This document shows positions 36,477-46,610 of a stretch of DNA of 64,000 bases, one piece after another. Each line of letters begins with the position of its first letter. The first letter of the stretch is position 1. The DNA is from Actinomadura macra NBRC 14102 (GTDB lineage Bacteria > Actinomycetota > Actinomycetes > Streptosporangiales > Streptosporangiaceae): contig NZ_BCQT01000023.1 of assembly GCF_001552215.1 (NCBI RefSeq), positions 62,001 to 126,000 of the forward strand, in the 5' to 3' direction. Position numbers and translations under genes: made by a program. The notes under the pieces were generated by a model that worked only from the letters and a program-made list of their open reading frames with translations, made no database searches and was not told where the DNA came from.

Positions 36477-37019
36477 ATGACGTTCGACCGAACCTTCACT
36501 GCGGCCGGCGCCAGGCGTTCCGAAGGGAGCGCGGCCGACGACGGTGTGGCGGAGCTGTTCCGTGTCCACCACCTGGCGTTGGTCCGGCTCGCGTTGCTCA
36601 TGCTGGGCGACCGGGCCGGGGCAGAGGACGCGGTGCAGGATGTCTACGCCCGCCTGCATCGACGCCGCTCGCGGGTGCCCGGCTCACCCGACGAACTGCT
36701 CGCCTACGCCCGCGCGTCCGTCCTGAACGCGTGCCGGACCCTGCTGCGCCGCCGGGCCCTGATGAACCGGCTGGTCCAGGCACCGGAACCGGTGTGGTCG
36801 GCGGAGAACGACGTGCTGATCGCCGATGATCGGCGCCGCGTCCTGCAGGCCCTGCTCAAGCTGCCGCCACGGCAACGCGAGGCGATCATCCTGCGCTACT
36901 ACCTCGACCTGTCCGAGGCCGAGACCGCCGCGTCCATGGGCGTGCGTCCCGGCACGGTGAAGTCGACAGTGGCACGCGGGCTGAGCTCGCTCGGCGAGCG
37001 CTACCAGGAGGAACGATGA
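36477..37019 (+). CDS. SigE-family ECF sigma factor
   Basis: A 180-residue ECF sigma of the SigE/SigM-like family (region 2: VAELFRVHHLALVRLALLML then DRAGAEDAVQDVYARLHRR; region 4: PPRQREAIILRYYLDLSEAE and MGVRPGTVKSTVARGLSSL). The ATG for MTFDRTF was chosen; no strong ribosome site precedes it, so the start may differ by some codons. The stop overlaps the next start (ATGA) with AGGAGGAACG in front, so the sigma factor and the downstream membrane protein are made together. Confidence 0.88.
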   Translation: MTFDRTFTAAGARRSEGSAADDGVAELFRVHHLALVRLALLMLGDRAGAEDAVQDVYARLHRRRSRVPGSPDELLAYARASVLNACRTLLRRRALMNRLVQAPEPVWSAENDVLIADDRRRVLQALLKLPPRQREAIILRYYLDLSEAETAASMGVRPGTVKSTVARGLSSLGERYQEER

Positions 37020-38113
37020 CCCGTTTGAACGATGATCTCGTGCGTGCGGCACTGTCGGACGGTGCCGGCGTCATCGACCACGACGACCTCAGGCCGCTCG
37101 CCGCGCCCGCGCGCCGCCCCCGGCGCCGGCGGTGGGCGATCCCGGCCGGCGCCGCCGTCACCGCACTGGCCGCCGCTTCGGTCGCCGTTCTCGTCGTCGC
37201 CGGACCGCACCAGCGGGACGCCGGTGGACCGGCCATGTCCCTGGCCGCCTACGCCGGGGCCGAATACGTCGTGGACGGCGCCTGGCCGAATGGCGGGGAG
37301 GAACTGACGATCAGCGAGGTGTCCTCCCGGCGCGTCATCGCGCGTGTCCCCGCCCCGCGCGACTCGTCCGGCTTCCTCGATGCCGCCGGCACCGGAGACA
37401 ACCGGACGTTCGTCCTCACCACCGCCGCCCCCGGAGCCTGCCGGGTGCGTCTCCATCGGCTGACCCTGCGCGACAACGGCACGCCCGCGAGCGTGAGCGA
37501 ACTGTCCGGCATCAACCTGACGGGACGGCAGGGAGAGGGATCGAACCAGCTGGCCGTCGCGAAGGGCGGCGAAAGACTGGCCTACTCCACCCTGGGATGC
37601 GGCGCCAAGTCGTCCGAAGGACACATCACCGTCGTGGACCTCAGCACCGGCGCCCAGCGGGTCGTCGATCTGCCCCCTGGTGCCAAGGCCAGCGACCTGC
37701 GGTGGGCTCCCGACGGGCGGCAGCTCGCCTTCCGCCTGGCAGCGGACGGGTGGGACGGATACCGGCTGAACGTCCTCGACGCGGTCACGGGCGCACGGAC
37801 CCCGGTGAGTCTCGGCCCGCCCGGGACCCGCTGGAACATCGGCGTCATCGCCCCGGACGGCAGGCACCTGGTGGCCGTGGTGACCACCGGCCGCGAGCGC
37901 CGCCTGATCTGGTACTCGCTGATCTCCAAGACCGTGACCCGTCAGGTCCCGCTGGCCCCCGGCTCACCCGACGACCCGGTGATCTCCGGCGGCGGCACCG
38001 GGGACGCGCTCGTCATACTGATCGGCGATCGGCTCTACCGCGTCCGGGGCACCCATGTCGAGTCCAAGCAGGTGCCCCCGGGCACCAGTGTCGATCTGAC
38101 CGGCACCTGGTAG
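37016..38113 (+). CDS. Membrane-anchored TolB-like propeller protein (possible anti-sigma)
   Basis: A 365-residue protein. Residues 1-40 are cytoplasmic, with a helical start (TRLNDDLVRAALSDGAG) and an RRPRRRR stop; about 42-62 is one membrane helix; the rest is extracytoplasmic with WD/TolB-like repeats (WAPDGRQLAFRLAADGWDGYR). It is translationally coupled to the SigE-family gene. By position and shape it may regulate that sigma factor, but a zinc anti-sigma motif is absent. Confidence 0.75.
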   Translation: MTRLNDDLVRAALSDGAGVIDHDDLRPLAAPARRPRRRRWAIPAGAAVTALAAASVAVLVVAGPHQRDAGGPAMSLAAYAGAEYVVDGAWPNGGEELTISEVSSRRVIARVPAPRDSSGFLDAAGTGDNRTFVLTTAAPGACRVRLHRLTLRDNGTPASVSELSGINLTGRQGEGSNQLAVAKGGERLAYSTLGCGAKSSEGHITVVDLSTGAQRVVDLPPGAKASDLRWAPDGRQLAFRLAADGWDGYRLNVLDAVTGARTPVSLGPPGTRWNIGVIAPDGRHLVAVVTTGRERRLIWYSLISKTVTRQVPLAPGSPDDPVISGGGTGDALVILIGDRLYRVRGTHVESKQVPPGTSVDLTGTW

Positions 38114-38203
38114 CGGCCGGCGCCCAGCGATCGGCGGTGCCGCTCCCGGCATCGCCGATCCTTCGCGCCGGGCGGCATCCGGAGCCGGGATTTCGAGACA
38201 CGG

Positions 38204-39151
38204 CTAGAAGAACGCGGGGCCTCGGCGCAGGACGGTCTCGTTGAGCATCTGCTGGACGTTCTCGCGGACGTGATCGGTGATCTCGAAGACGGTCATCGGG
38301 TCGTCGGCGGAGTCGGCGTCGTAGGCGGCCAGCGGCATCGGCTCGCCGAACCGGATCATCCACTTGGACGGGAGCGGAACGAGGCCGGCCGGGCCCAGCA
38401 GCGGGAACGTCGGGGTGATCGGGAAGTACGGGAGACCGAGCAGGCGGGCCAGCGGGCGCAGCTCGGCGATCTTCGGGTAGATCTCCTCGGCGCCGACGAT
38501 GGCGGTGGGGATGATCGGCACGTCCGCGCGCAGGGCCGTCTCGACGAAGCCGCCGCGGCCGAAGCGCTGGAGCTTGTAGCGGTCGGTGAACGGCTTGCCG
38601 ACCCCCTTGAAGCCCTCGGGGAAGACGCCGACGAGCTCGCCCTTACCGAGCAGGCGGGACGCGTCGGCGGGGCAGGCGAGGGTGTGGCCGGCCTTGCGGG
38701 ACAGGTGTCCGAGGACGGGCACCTGGTAGACGAGGTCGGCACCGAGGAGCCGCAGGTCGCGACCGGCGTGATCGTGGACGGCGACGGACAGCATGAGCGC
38801 GTCGACCGGGATCGTGCCGGAATGGTTGGCGACGACGAGGGCGCCCCCGGCGGGGATGTTCTCCAGGCCGGAGACTTCCACGCGGAACCAGTGCTCGTAG
38901 AGCGCGCGGGCGAGCGGCAGGAGGACGGTGCTGTTGAACTCGGGGTCGAAGCCGAACTCGTCGACCTCGTACTCGCCGGCGAGGCGGCGGCGCAGGAAGG
39001 CCAGGCCTGCGGCGATGCCGCGTTCGACGGGGCCGCGCTCACCGAAGCCGTGTCCGCCGCGGCCGCGTGCGCCGGAACCGCGCCCGTCGTCATCGCGGGC
39101 GGCGGCGATACGGATGACCTGCGCGTCCTCGTCCAGGTGGTCGGCGTTCAC
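38204..39151 (-). CDS. Lysophospholipid acyltransferase family protein
   Basis: A 315-residue PlsC-like acyltransferase. The HX4D motif appears as NHSGTIPVDALML, and FPEGFKGVGKPFTDRYKLQRF carries the second family block. This subgroup is paired in actinomycetes with an NAD-epimerase-like gene; here the two overlap by four bases (GTGA) with GAGGAGGAAC as the ribosome site. The acceptor is unknown. The first 50 residues are charged and disordered. Confidence 0.87.
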   Translation of the reverse strand: MNADHLDEDAQVIRIAAARDDDGRGSGARGRGGHGFGERGPVERGIAAGLAFLRRRLAGEYEVDEFGFDPEFNSTVLLPLARALYEHWFRVEVSGLENIPAGGALVVANHSGTIPVDALMLSVAVHDHAGRDLRLLGADLVYQVPVLGHLSRKAGHTLACPADASRLLGKGELVGVFPEGFKGVGKPFTDRYKLQRFGRGGFVETALRADVPIIPTAIVGAEEIYPKIAELRPLARLLGLPYFPITPTFPLLGPAGLVPLPSKWMIRFGEPMPLAAYDADSADDPMTVFEITDHVRENVQQMLNETVLRRGPAFF

Positions 39152-40191
39152 GTTCCTCCTCGGCCGAGCACGGCGCCGAGCCGGTCGAGCACGCCGCGTC
39201 CGATGTCATGTCCGAGGCCGTGCCCCAAACCTTGGGCGGCGACGAAGTCGGCGAACGCGGTCTCGGATCCGTACTTGGGGCGCCAGGCCAGCTCGTGGAC
39301 GAGCGCCGAGGTGTCGATGACGCGGCCGTAGGTCAGCCAGCGAAGCAGTTCGGGTGAGAAGCCCGACATGCCGGCGAAGCGCCGTCCCATGTCGGCGAAG
39401 ACGGCGATCGACTGTGACGGGACGGGGATGAAGGGGCGGCCCGCGCGGCGCAGCGCCTGGGACAGCAGCAGGACGCCGTCGCCCGCGACGTTGAAGCAGC
39501 CGGGGTGGTCCTCGACGACCATGCGCCGGAGCACCTCGACGCCGTCGTCCTCGTGCAGGAACTGTAGTCGCGGGTCGAAGCCCAGCACCGTCGGGACGAC
39601 CGGCATGCGCACGTAGCGGGTGAACCGCGAGTCGACGCCCGGCCCGAGGAAGTTCGCGAACCGCAGCACCGACACCTTCAGGTCGGAGCGGCGCCGCTGG
39701 AGCCCGCGGACATAACCCTCGACCTCGACCGCGTCCTTGGCGTAGCCGGACGCTGGCGCCTCGACGGGCTCGTCCCGCTCGGTGAACAGCGCGGGGTCCC
39801 TCGGCGAGGAGCCGTAGACGGCGGCCGAGGAGCGGACGACGAGCTTGCGCGTGTCGGGCGAGCGCTGGCATGCGGCCAGGAGCTGCATCGTCCCGATGAC
39901 GTTGAGTTCCTTCGCCTTCGCCCGCGACGTCGATGCGGAGGTGACCAGGTTGAGGTGCACCACCGTGTCGACGCGCGCCGACGCGATGATCTTCGCGATG
40001 TCCGGTGTGCGGATGTCGACGCGGACGAACTCGGTGCGGCCGAGTGACGTTTCGGGTGGCACGGTGTCCACCCCGATGACTCTCTCGATACCCGGGTCGG
40101 CTTGAAGGGTGTTCGCGACCCGCGCCCCCAGGAAACGGGACACGCCCGTGACGAGGACGACACGGGCCGCGGCGGCGGGCATGGAGGACAC
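39148..40191 (-). CDS. NAD-dependent epimerase/dehydratase family protein
   Basis: A 347-residue short-chain dehydrogenase of the extended type. VVLVTGVSRFLGARVANTL is the NAD-binding start, DTVVHLNLV and RSSAAVYGSSPRD follow, and YAKDAVEVEGYV carries the YxxxK pair (catalytic Tyr and Lys). The actual substrate is unknown. It lies upstream of the acyltransferase in one unit and 35 bases after the small ribosomal bS22 gene on the same strand. Confidence 0.87.
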   Translation of the reverse strand: MSSMPAAAARVVLVTGVSRFLGARVANTLQADPGIERVIGVDTVPPETSLGRTEFVRVDIRTPDIAKIIASARVDTVVHLNLVTSASTSRAKAKELNVIGTMQLLAACQRSPDTRKLVVRSSAAVYGSSPRDPALFTERDEPVEAPASGYAKDAVEVEGYVRGLQRRRSDLKVSVLRFANFLGPGVDSRFTRYVRMPVVPTVLGFDPRLQFLHEDDGVEVLRRMVVEDHPGCFNVAGDGVLLLSQALRRAGRPFIPVPSQSIAVFADMGRRFAGMSGFSPELLRWLTYGRVIDTSALVHELAWRPKYGSETAFADFVAAQGLGHGLGHDIGRGVLDRLGAVLGRGGT

Positions 40192-40226
40192 TGTGCGCCC
40201 ACCCCTTCGGCTGAGTGGCCGGCGTG

Positions 40227-40325
40227 TTACTTCTTGTTACGACGCTGGATGCGCGTCTTCTTCAGCAGCTTGCGGTGCTTCTTCTTCGCCATCCGCTTGC
40301 GGCGCTTCTTGATAACAGAGCCCAC
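40227..40325 (-). CDS. Small ribosomal protein bS22 (AURKAIP1/COX24-domain protein)
   Basis: A 32-residue protein, extremely basic, starting GTG-GGC and reading MGSVIKKRRKRMAKKKHRKL then LKKTRIQRRNKK. This matches the actinobacterial small-subunit protein bS22 (AURKAIP1/COX24 family) in length and pattern. GAGGTCCC provides the ribosome site. It is easily missed because of its size. It is probably co-transcribed with the downstream epimerase gene. Confidence 0.9.
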   Translation of the reverse strand: MGSVIKKRRKRMAKKKHRKLLKKTRIQRRNKK

Positions 40326-40744
40326 GGGACCTCGCTCGGCGTATCGGGTGATGTGCAGGAGACGGGCGTGCCGCAGGCGAGCATCACTCGAAATGCGCGC
40401 ACGGTCCGTTGCCCAAGGGTACCGCTGTACCGGCGAAGGTCAGGCCGCGGCATGACACGCAGGAGCCGGCACCGCGCCTCGCACGGCGCCGGGCACCCTT
40501 CCGCACGGGACGAGCATCGCCCGTCCCGCGTCGTGTCCTGACCGTCCCGGCGCCCGGGACGCCGCGGGCATCGGTGATGCCCCCGTTCCCCCGGGCACCG
40601 GCACCGGTGGCCGTTCGGCCACCGGCCGGTCCCTGTCCTTGTTCCCCAGCTCCGGGTCGGCCCTCTCGGTCCGTCCCGGTGCCCCCTGCACGGCCGGGTG
40701 TGGAGTTCGTGGCGGGGAGATCACTCATCCCCCGCCCCTACCCG
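40326..40744. other. Intergenic region without a supported gene
   Basis: 419 bases between bS22 and the HTH gene. Open frames exist on both strands but are Pro/Arg/Gly-rich with no ribosome site and no recognisable domain. The bS22 promoter is expected in the part nearest 40330-40440. I see no repeat or clear hairpin. Confidence 0.6.
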
Positions 40745-40948
40745 TTATCCGGCTTCGATGTACGCGTCGCGCAGGTAGTCGTGAACGGCCTGCTCGGGAA
40801 CCCTGAACGAACGGCCCACACGGATTGCGGGCAGCTCGCCTGAGTGGACGAGGCGATAGACGGTCATCTTGGACACCCGCATCACCGACGCCACTTCGGC
40901 GACGGTCAGGAACCTGACCTCACTCAGAGGTCGCTCGCCTGAGCTCAT
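40745..40948 (-). CDS. Excisionase/BldC-type helix-turn-helix protein
   Basis: A 67-residue MerR-like DNA-binding protein: FLTVAEVASVMRVSKMTVYR and LVHSGELPAIRVGRSFRVPE form the HTH and wing, and the C-terminus is VHDYLRDAYIEAG. It matches the small regulator that follows the bldN region in Streptomyces (a BldD-target HTH gene); orthology is inferred from position and size. GAAGAGGG sits upstream of the ATG, with CACGTG and GTGATC sites in the promoter region (40990-41010). Confidence 0.9.
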   Translation of the reverse strand: MSSGERPLSEVRFLTVAEVASVMRVSKMTVYRLVHSGELPAIRVGRSFRVPEQAVHDYLRDAYIEAG

Positions 40949-41288
40949 CGGACGCCCTCTTCCACACGTGCCGCGCACCGGCCCTTTGGGTGACTTTGAT
41001 CACGCACGTGTACTTCCTCCAGCGTAAATCGCGTATCGGCAGTCGCAAGAGGGGAGTTCCACCCATTTCTGTATCCCGACCTGACCGGGCGGCCACAGGG
41101 CTATGTCCGCACGCAGCGTGGAGCTGACGGCACATGGAGTGGCACGGCGAACGGTTGTCAACCGAAAACAGGCGATGACCTGCGACTCAGGCGCATTCGG
41201 TGGCTTCGCGCGGACGCAGGCGCCCCGCTACGGCCGTCACGTCACACGCAGTGACAGGCGCGCGGGCCTTCCCGCCGAGTGAGCGTGG
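40949..41288. other. Intergenic region with HTH-gene promoter
   Basis: 340 bases. The first 100 (minus strand) hold CACGTG and GTGATCAAAGTCAC directly upstream of the HTH gene and an AT-richer stretch (CGCGATTTACGC) that may contain its promoter. The rest, up to the phosphatase gene stop, shows no gene or repeat. Confidence 0.5.
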
Positions 41289-42161
41289 TCAGCCGGATAC
41301 GGAGAGCCCAACCCGTCCCAGCAGATAGGCCGTCATTGGCGCGTAATGGTGCGGCGATACGCCGTCATCGAGCGGGACGACCACAGCGATCTTGCCTTCC
41401 GCGGCGCCGGCAAACAGGGCCGGATCGTTACAGTCCGCGAAACCGACGGTGTCGATGCCCGCCTGACCGGCCGCGCCCGCCCAGCCGTGGTCGGCAATGG
41501 CCAGATCCGGCCAAACATCCGATTCTCTTCCCGCTAGATCGCCTGAAGCGGTAGCTGCGGACGCGGGCGGAGTCGCCGCGCCGCCCGTCGCGAGCTCCCG
41601 GAGCATCGCCTCCATGGGATGCGGGTCATGCGTGTGATGGGTTCGGCCGCCGTCCTCCAGCATCGCCACACCGCCCTCGGCGTAGACGATGCGACGCCGT
41701 TCCACGCCGCCCCAGGTGGAGTCGATCTCGTAGGTCCAGCCCGCGGCCGGGGTCAGGATCCGGCAGCCCGCGTCGGCCAGGACGCGGGCGACGGCCTGGT
41801 ACACCGGCGTCAGCGTCGCAGGATGGCCGGTGGCGATCAGCACCGTCTCCCGGCGGCGCGCCGCGGCCCCGATACGGTCGCCCATCGCCTCCAGCATGTC
41901 GAGCGTGATCTCGGGGTCGATGGTGTCGTCGCCGTACAGGTGCAGCGGATCGGGGTGGACGCCGCAGCGCTCGACCATCATCTCCAGGACGCCCCGCTCC
42001 GTCCACGACGGCTTGAGCTCCAGCCCGAGCTGGTAGTACGGGTCGCCGGCCGCCATCTGCCGGTAGTGCGACAGGTTGTTCTGGCGCGGCGTCGCCACGT
42101 CGCCCGCGATCCTCGTCTCGACGAGATGCGCGCGCAGCTCGTCCCGTGCCGGAGCCGCCAT
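41289..42161 (-). CDS. Phosphatase-like protein of unknown substrate
   Basis: A 290-residue protein of an actinobacterial family often annotated only as phosphatase: GHPATLTPVYQAVARVLADA, then IADHGWAGAAGQAGIDTVGF and CNDPALFAGAAEGKIAVVVP near the C-terminus. No standard phosphatase motif is clear to me, so the catalytic role is unproven. Its ATG overlaps the acuC stop (ATGA), indicating coupled expression with acuC. Confidence 0.7.
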   Translation of the reverse strand: MAAPARDELRAHLVETRIAGDVATPRQNNLSHYRQMAAGDPYYQLGLELKPSWTERGVLEMMVERCGVHPDPLHLYGDDTIDPEITLDMLEAMGDRIGAAARRRETVLIATGHPATLTPVYQAVARVLADAGCRILTPAAGWTYEIDSTWGGVERRRIVYAEGGVAMLEDGGRTHHTHDPHPMEAMLRELATGGAATPPASAATASGDLAGRESDVWPDLAIADHGWAGAAGQAGIDTVGFADCNDPALFAGAAEGKIAVVVPLDDGVSPHHYAPMTAYLLGRVGLSVSG

Positions 42162-43384
42162 CACTCGTCCGTCATCGGGTCGAGGCCGTGCTCGGGGAAC
42201 ACCGCCCGCCGCGTCGCCAGCACCGCCTGGTCGACCGGGCTCGCCGGGTCGTAGCCGTTCCCCCACCTGTGCACCTCCACGACACTCGTTCCGTCCGTCA
42301 TCCGCCTGGGGGCGATCTCGTCGGTCCGCAGCCGGACGAACTCGCGCCACCCGTCCGGCGTCGGGGTCTCGGGCGGGATCGCCGCGCCCGACGCCTCGGC
42401 CAGCAGATGCGCCCACGCACGCGGGACGACCTGGACCAGCTCGTAGCCGCCGCCACCGGTCACGATCCAGCGGCCGCCGGCGGTCTCGTGCGCGAGCCGG
42501 TGCAGTGCCGCGTACGCGGTGCGCTGGCCGTCGACGCTGAGGGTCAGGTGCGCGAGCGGGTCGAGCGCGTGACCGTCCGCGCCGTGCTGGGTGAGGAGGA
42601 CCTGCGGACGGAACCGGCGCAGCAGCGGCGGGACGATCGCCTCGAACGCGCGCAGCCAGGGCACGTCGCCGGTACCGGGCGGCAGCGCCACGTTGACCGA
42701 GGTGCCCTCGGCGCCCGTACCGCCGGTCTCGTTCGGGAAGCCGGTGCCGGGGAACAGCGTCCGCGGCGTCTCGTGCAGGCTGATCGTCAGCACGCGCGGG
42801 TCGTCGTAGAAGGCGGCCTGAACGCCGTCGCCGTGGTGGACGTCGATGTCGACGTAGGCGACGCGCTCGGCGCCGTTGTCCAGCAGCCAGGCGATCGCGA
42901 TGGCGGGGTCGTTGTAGACGCAGAATCCGCTCGCGGCGCCGCTCAGCGCGTGGTGCAGCCCGCCGGAGATGTTCGCGGCGTGCTCGGCCTCGCCCGTCCA
43001 CACCGCCTCGGCCGCCGCGACCGATGCGCCCGCCACCAGCGCGGACGCATCGTGCATGCCGAGGAAGACCGGGTTGTCGGGCGTACCGAGCCCGTGCCGC
43101 TCGTCGGGGAGCCCGGTCTCGCCCGCATGCTTGACCGCGGCGATGTAGGGCTCCTCATGGACGAGCCGGAGCAGCTTGTCGTCGGCCGCATCGAACCTGG
43201 CGACCCGGACGTTCGCCCGGTCGTGCAGACCGAGCTCGCGGGCCAGCGCCATCGTCAGCTCGACCCGGACGGGGTTCATCGGATGACCTGGACCGAAGTC
43301 GTAGGCGACGAGCCGGTCGTCCCAGAGGATCTTGAGTCCGCAGCTCGCCGGTGGGGTTGGCGGGGACGCGGCGGGACTGCTCAT
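42161..43384 (-). CDS. acuC: AcuC-type histone deacetylase family protein
   Basis: A zinc-dependent arginase/deacetylase-fold enzyme of 407 residues, likely to remove acetyl groups from protein lysines such as acetyl-CoA synthetase (known for Bacillus AcuC). GGLHHALSGAASGFCVYND (catalytic His pair) and YVDIDVHHGDG (zinc ligands) are intact, as is the Tyr-bearing GGGGYEL near the C-terminus. The ATG follows GTGAGGTC. The stop overlaps the start of the phosphatase gene. Confidence 0.9.
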   Translation of the reverse strand: MSSPAASPPTPPASCGLKILWDDRLVAYDFGPGHPMNPVRVELTMALARELGLHDRANVRVARFDAADDKLLRLVHEEPYIAAVKHAGETGLPDERHGLGTPDNPVFLGMHDASALVAGASVAAAEAVWTGEAEHAANISGGLHHALSGAASGFCVYNDPAIAIAWLLDNGAERVAYVDIDVHHGDGVQAAFYDDPRVLTISLHETPRTLFPGTGFPNETGGTGAEGTSVNVALPPGTGDVPWLRAFEAIVPPLLRRFRPQVLLTQHGADGHALDPLAHLTLSVDGQRTAYAALHRLAHETAGGRWIVTGGGGYELVQVVPRAWAHLLAEASGAAIPPETPTPDGWREFVRLRTDEIAPRRMTDGTSVVEVHRWGNGYDPASPVDQAVLATRRAVFPEHGLDPMTDE

Positions 43385-43490
43385 GACCTCACGGTATCGC
43401 GCGGGCAGCGTGGCGCGGATCACACGCATCGGGTGAACGGCCCGAGACCGGACAGTCCACGCGACCAATGTGTGACGTGCATTACCTCAT

Positions 43491-43506
43491 AGATATGGGC
43501 ATATCT
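43491..43506. promoter_or_regulatory. Inverted repeat upstream of esterase gene
   Basis: AGATATGGGCATATCT has perfect 6-base arms around GGGC, in the acuC/esterase divergent gap about 27 bases before the esterase start and strikingly AT-rich. It is a plausible operator for a dimeric regulator; none is identified. Confidence 0.5.
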
Positions 43507-43532
43507 GTAACACAGCAGAGACAGCAAATGGG

Positions 43533-44603
43533 GTGGAGATGGATTCGGTCGAGGTGACCCCCCTGCCGCCGACCGGCGCCGAGCGCGAGGCGGACACCGG
43601 CTGCCGTGAACCGGCTGTTCACACGCGTGAGCCGAGCGTCCGGAGCCGGGCGATCAGCGGGGTGATCCGGTTCGGCGTCCGGCCGTTCGTCCACCGCCTC
43701 CCCGGCCACGCCGGCGGCATCCGCACCGCCCGTTCGACCGTGGACGCGGCGTCCCTGCTGATGCGGCACACGTCCCGCGTGCGCGTCCTGCCACTGCACG
43801 ACCCGCAGGTCGGGGCCGGCCCCGCGATGCGTCCGATCAGCGGGGAATGGGTCGTCCCGTGTGCGGGCGACGCCGCGGACGCGGCGGTCCTGTACCTGCA
43901 CGGCGGCGGCTATGTCGTCTGCTCGCCGCGCACCCACCGGCCGATCACCTCGCGGCTGGCGCTCGACACCGGGCTGCCCGTCCTCGTCCCCCGCTACCGG
44001 CTGGCGCCCGAGCACCCGTTCCCCGCGCCGCTGGAGGACGCGGTGGCGGCGTACCGGTGGCTACTGGCGAGCGGTGTCCCCGCGTCCGGGGTCGTCCTGG
44101 CGGGCGACTCGGCGGGCGGGCACCTCGCCGCCGCGCTGTCCGCCGAGATCTGCCGGACCGGGCTTCCGGCGCCGGCCGGGATCGTGCTGTTCTCCCCGTG
44201 GGTCGATCTGACCTGCGAGCTCTCCACCCGCGCCCAGCGCGGCGCCCGCGACCCCTACATCAGTGCCCGCATGGCCCAGCGGATCGCCCGCCTCGTGGTC
44301 GGTCCGGCCGGGTTCGACGACCCCCGGCTGGCCCTGCTGACGTGCGCGTGGAGCGACGCGCCGCCCGTCCTGATCCAGGTGGGCGGTGCCGAGGTGTTGC
44401 GTCCCGAAGCGGAGGCACTCGCGGACGCCCTGCACCGCGCGGGCCGCGCCTGCGAACTCCAGGTGTGGAAGGGGCAGATGCATGTCTTCCAACTCCTGAA
44501 CCGAGTACTGCCGGAGGCAAGCGCCGCAATGCAAGAGACGGCCCGCTTCGTCCGAGCCGTCACGACCAGGGCGAACGCGCCCGACGCAGAGGCCGTCGCC
44601 TAG
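43533..44603 (+). CDS. HSL-type alpha/beta hydrolase (esterase)
   Basis: A 356-residue hormone-sensitive-lipase family esterase: oxyanion motif LYLHGGGYVV, nucleophile elbow AGDSAGGHLAAAL, and C-terminal His in GQMHVFQLLN. The N-terminal 90 residues form a cap-like region. It likely hydrolyses short-chain or hydrophobic esters. The GTG start was used; an ATG two codons later is equally possible. It is divergent from acuC. Confidence 0.87.
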   Translation: MEMDSVEVTPLPPTGAEREADTGCREPAVHTREPSVRSRAISGVIRFGVRPFVHRLPGHAGGIRTARSTVDAASLLMRHTSRVRVLPLHDPQVGAGPAMRPISGEWVVPCAGDAADAAVLYLHGGGYVVCSPRTHRPITSRLALDTGLPVLVPRYRLAPEHPFPAPLEDAVAAYRWLLASGVPASGVVLAGDSAGGHLAAALSAEICRTGLPAPAGIVLFSPWVDLTCELSTRAQRGARDPYISARMAQRIARLVVGPAGFDDPRLALLTCAWSDAPPVLIQVGGAEVLRPEAEALADALHRAGRACELQVWKGQMHVFQLLNRVLPEASAAMQETARFVRAVTTRANAPDAEAVA

Positions 44604-44699
44604 GACCTGCCACACAGCCTCAGCCATCACGCGATGTCGCGCTCGCCCAAGCACGGTCAAGGGCGAGCCGCCAGGCGAGCTCTTGGGCCGGGATTGAGA

Positions 44700-45874
44700 T
44701 CAACACAGTGCCGTCACCGGGTCCAGGCGGGCGGCGCGGTGGGCGGGCGCGGCGCCGAAGACGACGCCGATCGCCGTGGAGACGGCGAAGGCGAGCGCCG
44801 GGGACCACCAGGCGATGGCGGTGGGGACGGGCGAGAAGGTCGCGATGGCCAGCGCGGCGCCGACGCCGAGGAGGATGCCCGCGGCGCCGCCGAGGGTCGT
44901 CAGCAGCACGGCCTCGACGAGGAACTGCGCGAGGATGTCGCCCTGCCGCGCGCCGAGCGCCTTGCGGAGGCCGATCTCCCCCGCCCGCTCCCGGACGCCC
45001 ACGAGCATGATGTTGGCGACGCCGACGCCGCCGACGAGGAGCGAGATCGCGGCGATGCCGGTCAGGACGCCGGTGAGCGCGCCGAAGACCTTCCCGACGG
45101 TGCCGAGGAGCTGCGTCCGGGTGATCGCGGAGAAGCTCTCGCCGCGGTACTTGCGCTGCAACGCGTCCACCATCTCGGTCTGCAGGCGGGGAACGTCGTC
45201 CTTCGTCTGGGCCCGGACGGCGATGTAGTCGACGCGGGTCACCCCGAACATGCGCTGCGCGGTCGTGATCGGGACGTGCGCCTCCGAGTCGCGGCCAGGA
45301 CCGGACACCTGCCCGACCTCCTCCAGCACGCCGACCACGCGGAACCGGGTGCCGCCCGCCATGGACACCTGCCGTCCGAGGGGGTCGGCGTCGCCGAACA
45401 GCCGTTGCGCGACGCCGGACCCGAGCACGACCACGCGGCGCCGCGTCTCCACGTCGGTACGGGTGAGGTAGCGGCCCCGGCGCAGCGGGCGGTCGAAGAC
45501 GGCGCGGAGGTTCTCGTTCGCGCCGACGACCCCCGCGGACACCTGCTCGTGCCCGGCGCGGAGTGTCTCGCCAGAGCCGAGCGCGACCGCGATGTCGCTC
45601 TCGTCGCCGGTGACGCGGCCGAGATAGCCGACGTCCTCCAACCGCATCCGGCTGATCGTGGGCGCCGACCGCGCGAACCCGCCGGGTGCGACGAAGATGA
45701 CGTTGGAGCCGAGCCCTTCGATCTCGGACCGGACGAGATCGCGGGCCCCGGTGCCGATCGCCACCAGGACGACCACCGCGGCGACGCCGACGACCACCCC
45801 GAACATCGTCAGGACGCTGCGGAGCCGATTGCCGCGCAGCGCGTCCGAGGCGACCCGGACCGACTCGGTGAACC

Positions 45875-45878
<4 letters not shown>
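44700..45878 (-). CDS. MacB/FtsX-type ABC transporter permease
   Basis: A 392-residue permease with the MacB layout: one N-terminal helix (LRSVLTMFGVVVGVAAVVVL), a large extracytoplasmic MacB-PCD domain, and three C-terminal helices (ISLLVGGVGVANIMLVGVRE; GEIGLRKALGARQGDILAQF). It works with the ATPase gene just upstream, whose stop overlaps its GTG start, and with the membrane-fusion lipoprotein gene. Substrate unknown: peptide, lipid or antibiotic export are options. Confidence 0.9.
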
Positions 45879-46597
<719 letters not shown>

Positions 46598-46610
46598 CGC
46601 GTCCCCGGCG

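Noticed and set aside
40409..40843. Proline/arginine-rich open frame between bS22 and the HTH gene
   Set aside because: No ribosome site, low complexity, and it runs into the well-supported HTH gene on the other strand.
40990..41010. BldD box upstream of the small HTH gene
   Set aside because: GTGATCAAAGTCAC is only partly symmetrical and does not clearly match the BldD consensus.
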